A stretch of 12,623 bases of DNA from Elusimicrobiota bacterium (GCA_031282945.1 JAITCX010000170.1:1-12623), one strand, 5' to 3'; counted from the first letter of the stretch, positions 1 through 6,273 are shown. Notes: a model not told the origin generated them from the sequence alone. A program made the numbers and translations.

Positions 1-562
1 AATGCAAATGCTCCGCATATGCTTTCATCATGGAATAAAAAGAACTCAAGACTTTTTTATTTCCAATGCTGGTTTTGGTATCTTTCATTGCATCTAAATG
101 ATCTAAAATAGGTTTGTCGTATTCGTCTATCAAAATTACAACTTTTTGTTTATATTTTTCCTCTAATTTAATTATTAGCTCTGCAAATAAATCAGATGGG
201 TTCTCATCACTTAAAATAATCTTTTCCCGTCTTGCATTGCGTAAAACATTGGCCTTCAAACTTTTTATTAACATTTTAGGCGTCAGCGCATCGCCTGACA
301 TATCCAATCTAATAATAGGATATTTTATTTGCCTATCCCATTTATCATAGATATAAAGCCCTTTAAATAATTCCTTTTCCCCTTTAAAAAGTTGTTCAAG
401 CGTATCAAGCAAAAGCGATTTCCCAAACCTTCTAGGACGTGAAAGAAAAAAAGAATCTCCGCTCGCTACAAGCCTCTGTATCTGTTGTGTTTTATCAATA
501 TAGAGATAATTCCCCTCTCTAATTTTTTTAAAACTAGGGATGCCTGTCGGCAACTTTTTCAT
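1..562 (-). CDS. AAA-ATPase-like protein (PF09820/DUF1703 type), 3' part cut by window edge
   Basis: The 187 visible codons run off the left edge, so the C-terminal part is missing. Near residues 10-25 is the typical opening of the family (FKKIREGNYLYIDKT). It is followed by the degenerate Walker A SRPRRFGKS at 41-49 and a Walker B strand VVILIDEYD at 141-149. This is the N-terminal P-loop domain of the AAA-ATPase-like family. Members usually continue into a C-terminal PD-(D/E)XK nuclease-like domain, which would lie outside this window. The cellular role of the family is not established, and it is often expanded as many paralogues per genome. The ATG at 560-562 is preceded by AAGGAT about 8 nt upstream, which supports this start. 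It lies 101 bp downstream of mutS on the same strand; I see no convincing promoter or terminator in that AT-rich gap. The family call is firm; function is unknown. Confidence 0.86.
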   Translation of the reverse strand, partial: MKKLPTGIPSFKKIREGNYLYIDKTQQIQRLVASGDSFFLSRPRRFGKSLLLDTLEQLFKGEKELFKGLYIYDKWDRQIKYPIIRLDMSGDALTPKMLIKSLKANVLRNARREKIILSDENPSDLFAELIIKLEEKYKQKVVILIDEYDKPILDHLDAMKDTKTSIGNKKVLSSFYSMMKAYAEHLH

Positions 563-663
563 TTATTTATCCTTATAATTCTTTTTAATTGCAAATTTAA
601 AATCTCATCTAAAAAATTTACAATTTTAGCAAACTAACTTTTTATAAATATTTTCTAACAAAA

Positions 664-3210
664 CTAAGAAAATTTTTTCTTCCACTCACATAATAAATTA
701 AGCGCATCCACCGGCGTAATTTTATCCAAGTCAACTTTTGAAAGCTCAATTAAAATTTGCGGTTGAGAAGCTTTTTGAGAAAACAAATCCGTATAATTAG
801 AACGGCTTTGCGCGCTTTCAAAATTTGCATTTTGTTCTACAAGTTCAGCTAAAATTTTATATGCCCTCTCTATAACTTCATACGGCAATCCTGCAAGTTT
901 TGCAACATAAATTCCATAAGATCTATCCGCTGCGCCTCTGTCAATTCTGTGTAAAAAAATCACTTCGCCGTTCCACTCTTTTACAGCCACATTTAAATTT
1001 ACTATTTCTGGAAATCTTTCCTGCAAAACAGTCAATTCAAAATAATGCGTTGCAAAAATAATTTTAGCGCCTTTGTTTTGCGGCTTTGCCGTATCTGCAA
1101 AAAATTCCAAAATTGAAGTGGCAATTGAAATGCCGTCATAAGTGGATGTTCCTCTGCCTATTTCATCTAAAATTATTAAACTTTTTTTTGTGTATTGGCG
1201 TAAAATATTTGCAGCTTCAGCCATTTCTAGCATAAATGTAGATTGACCTTGCGCTAAATTATCGCCTGCGCCAATTCTTGTAAAAACCTTATCTACAATT
1301 CCAATGCTTGCAGATTTTGCAGGAACCCAAGATCCCATTTGAGCCATAATAACAATTAAAGCCGTTTGTCTAAGATACGTGGATTTTCCCCCCATATTTG
1401 GACCCGTTAAAATTAAAATTCTCTCCTTATCATTAAACAAAATATCATTTGCGCAAAAACTTCCATCTTTTAAGATTGTCTCCACAACGGGATGTCTGCC
1501 GCCCTCAATAGATAATTCAAGCCCTTCATTTATTTCAGGTTTACAATAATTTCTATCAACCGCATTTTTTGCAAAGCAGCAAAACACATCTATCTCAGCA
1601 ATTACGCCTGAAGCGGAAAGCAAAGAATGCGCATATTTTGCAAGCTTTTGTCTTAAATCTGAAAAGAGCAAACTTTCCAATCTTGAAAGTTTTTCTTGAG
1701 CGGATAAAATTTTATCCTCTAAATCTTTTAGTTCTTGCGTAATGTATCTTTCCGCATTGGCAAGAGTTTGTTTTCTTATATAATGCTTGGGGGCATGCCC
1801 CATATAACTTTTTGTCAACTCTATATAATAACCGAAAACGCTATTGTATCCAATTTTTAAGTTGGGAATTTGAGTTGCGGCGCGCTCGCGTTGTTCTATG
1901 CTTGCAAGAATTACTTTTGTATCGCGCGTCAATTTCCTAAGCTCGTCAAGGTTTGCATCCACCCCTTCTTTTATCACATTTCCATCTTTTAAATTTAGCG
2001 GAGCTTGAGGAGAAATATTTTTTTGTATTAAATCTATTACCTCTAAATTATCTGTAAAATTAAAGCGCATGCCCTCTTGCAAACTCTTACAGATTTCATT
2101 TGCAATTAGCAGAGAATCTTTAAGGTTGATCAAATCGCGGGGATTGGCGCGCAAGGAAATAATTCTTGCGGCAATTCTTTCTATGTCGCAAACGCCTTTG
2201 AGTTTATCTGCCGTCTCATTTCTTAGCCTTGAGTTTGAGACAAAAAATTCTACAGCATTTTGACGGTTTTCTATTTTATTTTTATTTAACAAAGGTTTAA
2301 CAAGCCATTGTTTAAGAGTTCTTGCGCCCATAGGAGTTTGAGTATTATCTAAAACGCCTAATAAACTATTGGAAATTTTACCGCCTGTAGAATTTTTTAA
2401 AAGTTCAAGATTTTTAATTGCAGAGATATCCAAACCCATAAAATCCTCTTGGGTAATTTTTTCTATTTTCTCAAAAATTTTAAGGCTCGCCTCTTGCGTT
2501 TGTTTAATGTAGCTAATAAGCGCCGCGCATGCTTTAAATAATTCATTTTTATCTAAATTAAAAGAGAGTATCTTATCTTGGCTGAAAACTTCATTTAAAA
2601 TTTCGGCATTAAAAGATTCGCAAGGAACTTTTGTCAGGGCAACCTTAAAATTATCCGTTAAAAAATCCAGTTTTATTTTTGAAAAATCAGCCTCAGAAAT
2701 TAAAATTTCCCCCGGCAAATATTTTTCTATTTCCGCCATTATTTGCGAAAAATCTGTTTGGCCTGCAAAAAAATCTCCTGTAGAAATATCAGCTAAAGCA
2801 TAAAAAACTTTATCGCGATCAAAAAACATTGACATTAAAAAATTGTTAACTTTAGATTCCAGCAGATCATCCTCAATAATTGTTCCCGGCGTAACCACAC
2901 GCGTTACGCCGCGTCTGACAATTCCCTTTGCATTTTGAGCCTCTTCTAATTGATCGCAAATGGCCACTCTTAAACCTTTATTAATTAATTTTTTTAGATA
3001 GACGTCCAGATTGCGATAAGGTATGCCGCACATTGGCAGATCATTGCGATGAGTGAGGGTTAAATCAAGGATGGAATGAATCTTTACTGCATCTTCTGCA
3101 AACATTTCATAAAAATCTCCAAGCCTAAACATTAAAACCATCTCGGGATATTTATTCTTTATCTGCCAATACTGTTTCATTAATGGAGTTAAATTTTGAT
3201 CTTGCTTAAT
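664..3210 (-). CDS. mutS: DNA mismatch repair protein MutS (ATT start proposed)
   Basis: MutS recognises base mismatches and small loops as a dimer, then recruits MutL in an ATP-dependent way. Counting from the first ATG (3180), the mismatch-wedge motif GDFYEMF is at residues 21-27 (the Phe-x-Glu that stacks on the mismatch). The connector, lever and clamp regions follow. Then come Walker A GPNMGGKST at 593-601, the STFMLEM segment near 647, Walker B LIILDEIGRGTS at 668-679 and ATHYFEL near 710. The ATG start gives 838 aa and lacks the conserved residues LTPLMKQY that begin just before it. Reading upstream in frame to a stop (3214-3216), the only plausible initiator is ATT at 3208-3210, giving 848 aa beginning (M)KQDQNLTPLMKQY. 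An AAGGAAGG ribosome binding site sits 6 nt before that ATT; none sits before the ATG. All ATPase motifs are intact. Upstream lies a repeat-filled 800-bp leader or intergenic region. Confidence 0.98.
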   Translation of the reverse strand: MKQDQNLTPLMKQYWQIKNKYPEMVLMFRLGDFYEMFAEDAVKIHSILDLTLTHRNDLPMCGIPYRNLDVYLKKLINKGLRVAICDQLEEAQNAKGIVRRGVTRVVTPGTIIEDDLLESKVNNFLMSMFFDRDKVFYALADISTGDFFAGQTDFSQIMAEIEKYLPGEILISEADFSKIKLDFLTDNFKVALTKVPCESFNAEILNEVFSQDKILSFNLDKNELFKACAALISYIKQTQEASLKIFEKIEKITQEDFMGLDISAIKNLELLKNSTGGKISNSLLGVLDNTQTPMGARTLKQWLVKPLLNKNKIENRQNAVEFFVSNSRLRNETADKLKGVCDIERIAARIISLRANPRDLINLKDSLLIANEICKSLQEGMRFNFTDNLEVIDLIQKNISPQAPLNLKDGNVIKEGVDANLDELRKLTRDTKVILASIEQRERAATQIPNLKIGYNSVFGYYIELTKSYMGHAPKHYIRKQTLANAERYITQELKDLEDKILSAQEKLSRLESLLFSDLRQKLAKYAHSLLSASGVIAEIDVFCCFAKNAVDRNYCKPEINEGLELSIEGGRHPVVETILKDGSFCANDILFNDKERILILTGPNMGGKSTYLRQTALIVIMAQMGSWVPAKSASIGIVDKVFTRIGAGDNLAQGQSTFMLEMAEAANILRQYTKKSLIILDEIGRGTSTYDGISIATSILEFFADTAKPQNKGAKIIFATHYFELTVLQERFPEIVNLNVAVKEWNGEVIFLHRIDRGAADRSYGIYVAKLAGLPYEVIERAYKILAELVEQNANFESAQSRSNYTDLFSQKASQPQILIELSKVDLDKITPVDALNLLCEWKKKFS

Positions 3211-3216
3211 TTTTTA

Positions 3217-3224
3217 CCTTCCTT
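3217..3224 (-). promoter_or_regulatory. Ribosome binding site of mutS, positioned for an ATT start
   Basis: On the minus strand this reads AAGGAAGG, followed by TAAAAA and then ATT. The spacing of 6 nt is right for initiation at the ATT (3208-3210). It is 36 nt from the first ATG, too far to serve it. The site is the main sequence evidence, besides family alignment, for the non-canonical mutS start. Confidence 0.75.
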
Positions 3225-3249
3225 TTAAGAAATTTTCTACTTTCTTTTT

Positions 3250-3480
3250 AAAAGAGGCTGGTCTCTTTTGTAAAAAAGAGTTTGAAATTATTTCTCTTTT
3301 GAAAAAGAGAAACAGAAAACTCTTCTTTTAAAAAAAGAAGCAAAACTAACGACGCTTAAAACTTAATTCTCTCTTTTTAAAAAAGAAACAAAATCTAACG
3401 ACACTTGCACCTTATTTCTTTTTTCTATAAAAGAGAAACAGAAAATTAACACTCTTTAAACTTATTTCTCTTTATTTTTT
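3250..3480. repeat. Degenerate tandem array of ~46-51 bp units with CTCTTTT/AAAAGAG hairpins
   Basis: Five short inverted repeats follow each other: 3263-3280 (CTCTTTT, 4-nt loop, AAAAGAG), 3291-3312 (10-bp arms TTTCTCTTTT/AAAAGAGAAA, 2-nt loop), 3322-3340 (8-bp arms CTTCTTTT), 3372-3386 (TCTTTTT/AAAAAGA) and 3415-3438 (imperfect TTTCT..AGAAA). The last three are each followed by a related spacer of the type CAAAA-CTAACGAC-CTTAAA-CTTA (3341-3365, 3387-3413, 3439-3464). Unit starts near 3321, 3367, 3416 and 3467 give periods of about 46, 49 and 51 bp. An extra arm at 3250-3256 can also pair with 3263-3269. No gene is visible here. The array lies directly upstream of the mutS ribosome binding site and would be its leader if the promoter is further up. 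Confidence 0.6.
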
Positions 3481-3595
3481 TGCACTACTTTTTTATTAAT
3501 GACAAACGCTTAAAGTCCATTTTTAAAAATTCATCTCTTTCTCACTAAAAGTTCATAACTTCTTTTCTCTTTATCAAACTCTTTATATTTTTTTT

Positions 3596-3814
3596 GCGCT
3601 CCCTTTTTATTTTTTAGCCACGCGCCATGCGAAAATTTTTTTCGCCCCCGCGCCGACTCTACTATTGAGGTGACAGACAGCAGTCTGTACTGTCACGCCC
3701 GCCTGGGTGAGGGCGAGAAAAACTTCCAGTTTCCCTCGCCCTCTTGGCGAAAAAAATTTCTCGCATAGACAGGCGCTTTGCCGCTTACGCTAGGCTAAAA
3801 AATAAAAAGAGCGC
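3596..3814. mobile_element. 219-bp MITE-like inverted-repeat element without a gene
   Basis: The left arm (3596-3646) and right arm (3746-3814) are imperfect inverted copies. The outermost blocks, 3596-3619 and 3793-3814, match completely apart from a 2-nt CC insertion in the left copy. The innermost blocks, 3628-3646 and 3746-3765, match apart from a 1-nt indel and one mismatch-like shift. The right arm carries about 18 extra bases between its blocks. The arms enclose a GC-rich core (3647-3745) in an otherwise AT-rich region. No transposase or credible ORF is inside, and I see no clear target-site duplication at the ends. This architecture fits a miniature inverted-repeat element or a large structured palindromic repeat; the sequence alone does not tell which. 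Confidence 0.55.
3670..3743. repeat. GC-rich hairpin core of the inverted-repeat element
   Basis: There are two adjacent hairpins. The first lies in 3670-3696 and has two competing forms: outer arms GTGACAG/CTGTCAC, or an inner stem ACAGAC-AGCA-GTCTGT that shares bases with the outer arm. The second has perfect 9-bp arms, GAGGGCGAG (3709-3717) and CTCGCCCTC (3735-3743), with a 17-nt loop that itself has short AAAC/GTTT complementarity. The order TGTCACGCCCGC ... GGGCG ... TTCCAG resembles the widespread short palindromic repeats of the type 'TGTCATTCCCGC...GCGGGAATCCAG' known from many bacterial genomes; that comparison is from memory. Confidence 0.5.
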
Positions 3815-3981
3815 CCGAGAAAGTACGACACGACAACAACGGCAACAACAAAAACGACACAATAAAAAATTTCTCGCATAGCAGCGCTTACGCTCCGCTA
3901 CGCCGCAAAACCAAAAGAGCGCGGGAAAAAGTACGACACTGCAACAACAAAGACAAGACAAAAACAACAGCAAACGACACA
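3754..3981. repeat. Imperfect ~113-bp tandem repeat with CAACAACAA tracts
   Basis: Two copies share the order AAATTTCTCGCATAG (3754-3768 and 3867-3881, 113 bp apart), GCTTACGCT (3783-3791 and 3886-3894), AAAAGAGCGC (near 3806 and 3914), AAGTACGACAC (3821-3831 and 3929-3939), a CAACAACAA-rich tract, and AAACGACACA (3852-3861 and 3972-3981). In the first copy TTTCTCG (3757-3763) can pair with CGAGAAA (3816-3822), and GGCGCT (3772-3777) with AGCGCC (3810-3815). In the second copy the matching stem keeps pairing through a G-U type change (TTTCTCGC with GCGGGAAA). The first copy overlaps the right arm of the inverted-repeat element. No protein is credible here. Confidence 0.6.
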
Positions 3982-4009
3982 AAAAATATTTCCCTTTGTC
4001 TTTCCGCCG

Positions 4010-4606
4010 TTAAGCAGCATCTCTCAATTCAGTGTAAATAACTCTGGGAAGCTTTTTTATGGAGTCCATAAATTTGTAAATTCTATATGTAAATAAAATT
4101 GATCTAACATAATCGCGGGTCTCTTTAAAAGGTAAATCTGAAATTTCCACTTCTTGCCCAGATTTTAAAAAACGCACAACATCTATATTTCCTATCCCCG
4201 CATTATATGCCCCTAAAGCCATAATCAAATCATTGTCATAACGCTTTAATAATTTCTGCAAATAATACGTCCCCAACATCACATTCGCTTCAGGATTTTT
4301 TAATTTTTCGTCAGACCAATTTCTAATTTTTAAATCCTGAGCCAATTCTTTTGCAGTCGGCGGCATAAGCTGCATCAGCCCAATGGCGCCTTTTCTGGAA
4401 ACAGCCTCAGAGTTTACGCTGGATTCTTTTCTCACCATTGCGCCTATAAGCAATGGATCTACATTTGAAACTTTTGCATAATGATCTACAATATCTGTAT
4501 AAACTATTTTATAAAAAATTCCAGTCTTTTCATGCACATAAATTATCGCTAAAGCTATAAAAAATATTACTCCAGCAAAAATAATCCAACCCGTATTAAA
4601 TTTCAT
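4010..4606 (-). CDS. Membrane-anchored lytic transglycosylase, Slt-type SLT domain
   Basis: This murein-cleaving enzyme forms 1,6-anhydromuramic ends in peptidoglycan. It is predicted to be held by one N-terminal membrane helix (residues 7-24) with the catalytic domain outside the cytoplasmic membrane. The SLT domain begins near residue 38. The catalytic Glu is E61 in RKESSVNSEAVS, followed by GAIGLMQLMPPTA (73-85), ALGAYNAG (130-137) and PFKETRDYVRS (159-169), all in canonical order. The length of 198 aa fits a minimal Slt-like enzyme without the large superhelical domain of E. coli Slt70. I chose the ATG at 4604-4606, which overlaps the end of miaB by 11 nt. An in-frame TTG at 4619-4621 would add five residues (MARFA) but has no ribosome binding site. 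Overlap with miaB suggests co-translation. The 800-bp repeat region follows downstream, with no obvious terminator immediately after the stop. Confidence 0.93.
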   Translation of the reverse strand: MKFNTGWIIFAGVIFFIALAIIYVHEKTGIFYKIVYTDIVDHYAKVSNVDPLLIGAMVRKESSVNSEAVSRKGAIGLMQLMPPTAKELAQDLKIRNWSDEKLKNPEANVMLGTYYLQKLLKRYDNDLIMALGAYNAGIGNIDVVRFLKSGQEVEISDLPFKETRDYVRSILFTYRIYKFMDSIKKLPRVIYTELRDAA

Positions 4607-5876
4607 TGCAAATCTCGCCAAAAAGTGAATTTATTTTTGCGCTTGTAATAAATACACTGCAAAGTTTTCCAATATTTTCTCTGCCCCCTTCCATAAAAAC
4701 TTTTCTGCCCGTCTCTGTCTGCCCCTCAAGAGAACGTCCATTAAAAGCCGTTATTAAAACAGTTTGTTTGGTATTTACCATCCCAGCTACAATTTTTTGA
4801 GAAATATCATTTGACTCTTTTAAAATTATAGCCAAACGCTCTTTCTTTTTTTCTTGACTGACATCATCAATAAAAGTTGCGGCTAAAGTGTTTGGACGCG
4901 GACTATATTTAAAAACATAAAGTCCATCAAAAGCAATTTCTTTAATTGTCTCTAAAGTTTTTAAAAAATCCTCATCTGTTTCTGATGGAAATCCCACAAT
5001 TACATCTGTTGTTATACTTATATTTTTTATGTTTTGGCGTAAAAGAGAAATCAAATTTTTATAATGCGCCAAAGTATAATTTCTATTCATTTTTTTTAAT
5101 ATTTCATCTGAACCTGATTGCAAAGGCAAATGAACATGCTTTGAAATTTTATCAAAAGAAGCGATTGTTTGAATTAAATCCAAAGTTAAATCTTTGGGAT
5201 GATTTGTCATAAAACTAATTCTTTTTATGGAGCTAATTTTGGAAACTTCTTTTAATAAATCTACAAAATTAAACCCATTAAAATTATAAGAATTTACATT
5301 TTGTCCAAGCAAAATAACCTCACGCGCTCCCTGCTTAGAAAAATTGCGGCACTCCTCTATTATTTCATCAAAATCTCTTGCCCGCTCTTTGCCTCTCACA
5401 AAAGGCACCACGCAATAAGAACAATAATTGCTGCAGCCTTTTGTTATTGTAACAAATTTACTGACCTCATTATTTGTATTTAAATCTAAAAATTCCACAG
5501 GGCTTTCAACTTCATTATTTATATTTATAAGCTGTAAAATTTGATTGACAATTTCAGGAGTTTCTCTGTCAGTGCCGATTATTAAATCTACTTGCTTAAA
5601 TCTTTTTTTGATTTTGCTTTTCATCCTCTGCGCCATGCAGCCGATTACAATTATTTTTACCGCCTCATTTTTTTGTTTTAAATCGCAAACGCGTCCTAAA
5701 AAAGAAAAAGCTTTTTGTTCCGCTTGCGCCCGCACAGAACAAGTGTTTAAAATTATAATGTCAGCCGATTCTCTGTCTAAAACTTTAATTAAGCCTTTGG
5801 AATTTAGCTCTTTTGAAATTTCGTCAGATTGGCAGATATTCATTTGACAACCAATGGTTTGAATAATATAGCGCAT
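4596..5876 (-). CDS. miaB: tRNA-2-methylthio-N6-dimethylallyladenosine synthase MiaB
   Basis: This radical-SAM methylthiotransferase adds a methylthio group to i6A37 of tRNAs that read UNN codons, in the cytoplasm. The N-terminal UPF0004 domain supplies three cysteines for the auxiliary [4Fe-4S] cluster: C10 in TIGCQMN, C46 in LNTCSVR and C80 in VIGCMAQR. The radical-SAM cluster motif is C148-x3-C152-x2-C155 in TKGCSNYCSYCVVPFVRGKE. A C-terminal TRAM domain occupies about residues 365-426. The length of 426 aa is slightly short of the usual 430-475, with no motif lost. MiaB rather than MtaB or RimO is favoured by the IGCQMN opening and the CVVPFVRGKERAR stretch. The start ATG at 5874-5876 has AGGA about 7 nt upstream. 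A hairpin separates it from ptsH, and the transglycosylase start overlaps its 3' end. Confidence 0.97.
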   Translation of the reverse strand: MRYIIQTIGCQMNICQSDEISKELNSKGLIKVLDRESADIIILNTCSVRAQAEQKAFSFLGRVCDLKQKNEAVKIIVIGCMAQRMKSKIKKRFKQVDLIIGTDRETPEIVNQILQLININNEVESPVEFLDLNTNNEVSKFVTITKGCSNYCSYCVVPFVRGKERARDFDEIIEECRNFSKQGAREVILLGQNVNSYNFNGFNFVDLLKEVSKISSIKRISFMTNHPKDLTLDLIQTIASFDKISKHVHLPLQSGSDEILKKMNRNYTLAHYKNLISLLRQNIKNISITTDVIVGFPSETDEDFLKTLETIKEIAFDGLYVFKYSPRPNTLAATFIDDVSQEKKKERLAIILKESNDISQKIVAGMVNTKQTVLITAFNGRSLEGQTETGRKVFMEGGRENIGKLCSVFITSAKINSLFGEICNEI

Positions 5877-5897
5877 ATTTTTTCCTATATAAATACA

Positions 5898-5942
5898 AAA
5901 GCGCCAAAGACTTTAGAAAGGGCAAAAAGTCCTCGGCGCTTT
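5898..5942 (-). terminator. Hairpin terminator or attenuator between ptsH and miaB
   Basis: Outer 8-bp arms AAAGCGCC (5898-5905) and GGCGCTTT (5935-5942) enclose a second 6-bp stem GACTTT (5909-5914)/AAAGTC (5926-5931). On the minus strand the stem ends GGCGCTTTTGTATTTATA, a moderately T-rich tail, 20 nt after the ptsH stop codon. On the plus strand it ends GGCGCTTTAATTTTT, but no plus-strand gene is seen. It probably ends most ptsH transcripts. Since only about 20 nt separate it from the miaB start, miaB needs read-through or a promoter overlapping the hairpin. Confidence 0.6.
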
Positions 5943-5961
5943 AATTTTTAGAGAAATTTAA

Positions 5962-6222
5962 TTAAAGATGAGTCTTAAAAAATTCTTCCAATTCCTTAGA
6001 AACAGTTTCTTCGTTTTCGCCAGTAACTTTAACCGTAACAGTGTCGCCCTTTTTAACTCCTAATTTAAGAAGCTGAAATAATTTCTTAGCATCGGCAACT
6101 TTATCGCCTTTTGAAACTTCCACTTGATTGTTGCTAAAACTTTTTACTTTTGTAACCAATTCTCCCGCCGGTCTTGCATGAATGCCGACTTCATCTTGAA
6201 TAACATAATCAAAACTTGCCAT
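5962..6222 (-). CDS. ptsH: Phosphocarrier protein HPr
   Basis: HPr carries phosphate from enzyme I to sugar-specific enzyme II proteins of the phosphotransferase system, on the active-site histidine. His15 sits in the canonical GIHARPA (13-19). The length of 86 aa is typical, and the LGVKKGDTVTVKVTGE segment is standard. The position equivalent to regulatory Ser46 (SIMG/SLFK in other HPr proteins) reads AKKLFQLLKLGV, so it is a lysine (K47 here, with a one-residue offset). Control by HPr kinase/phosphorylase at that serine is therefore not expected. The start is supported by a strong GGAGGAG 5 nt upstream of the ATG. It lies 51 bp downstream of recX on the same strand. No enzyme I or EII gene is in the window, so whether it serves sugar uptake or only regulation (the PTS-Ntr type) cannot be told. 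Confidence 0.95.
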   Translation of the reverse strand: MASFDYVIQDEVGIHARPAGELVTKVKSFSNNQVEVSKGDKVADAKKLFQLLKLGVKKGDTVTVKVTGENEETVSKELEEFFKTHL

Positions 6223-6273
6223 CTTTTCTCCTCCACTTATTTTTTATTCTGCCCCGAAAAATGAGCGCAGTAT

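Noticed and set aside
114..350. Plus-strand ORF antisense to the AAA-ATPase-like gene
   Set aside because: The opposite frame encodes clear Walker motifs; this one has no recognisable domain. The other plus-strand ORFs opposite mutS, miaB, ligA, hisB and the rest are likewise shadows.
563..663. Promoter for the AAA-ATPase-like gene
   Set aside because: TTG-containing hexamers and TA-rich boxes occur, but in such AT-rich DNA none has convincing spacing to a -10 box.
664..3180. mutS starting at the first ATG
   Set aside because: No Shine-Dalgarno sequence before it, and it cuts off the conserved LTPLMKQY start; the ATT 30 nt upstream has both.
3225..3300. mutS promoter (TTTACA, 17 nt, TTAAAA on the minus strand)
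   Set aside because: The spacing is acceptable, but both hexamers are weak and fall inside the CTCTTTT/AAAAGAG repeats, so chance is a sufficient explanation.
3250..3480. Possible CRISPR array upstream of mutS
   Set aside because: Units are degenerate, the hairpin is the variable part and the 'spacers' are homologous to each other, the reverse of a CRISPR. No cas gene is in the window.
3785..3982. 65-codon minus-strand ORF rich in Cys, Leu and Phe
   Set aside because: It is a translation of the CAACAACAA/GACAC tandem repeat and the inverted-repeat arm, has low complexity and lies wholly inside the repeat. No family resemblance and no credible ribosome binding site.
4607..4621. TTG start of the transglycosylase, five codons upstream
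   Set aside because: No ribosome binding site precedes it; the ATG at 4604-4606 is the simpler choice, with the membrane helix following directly.
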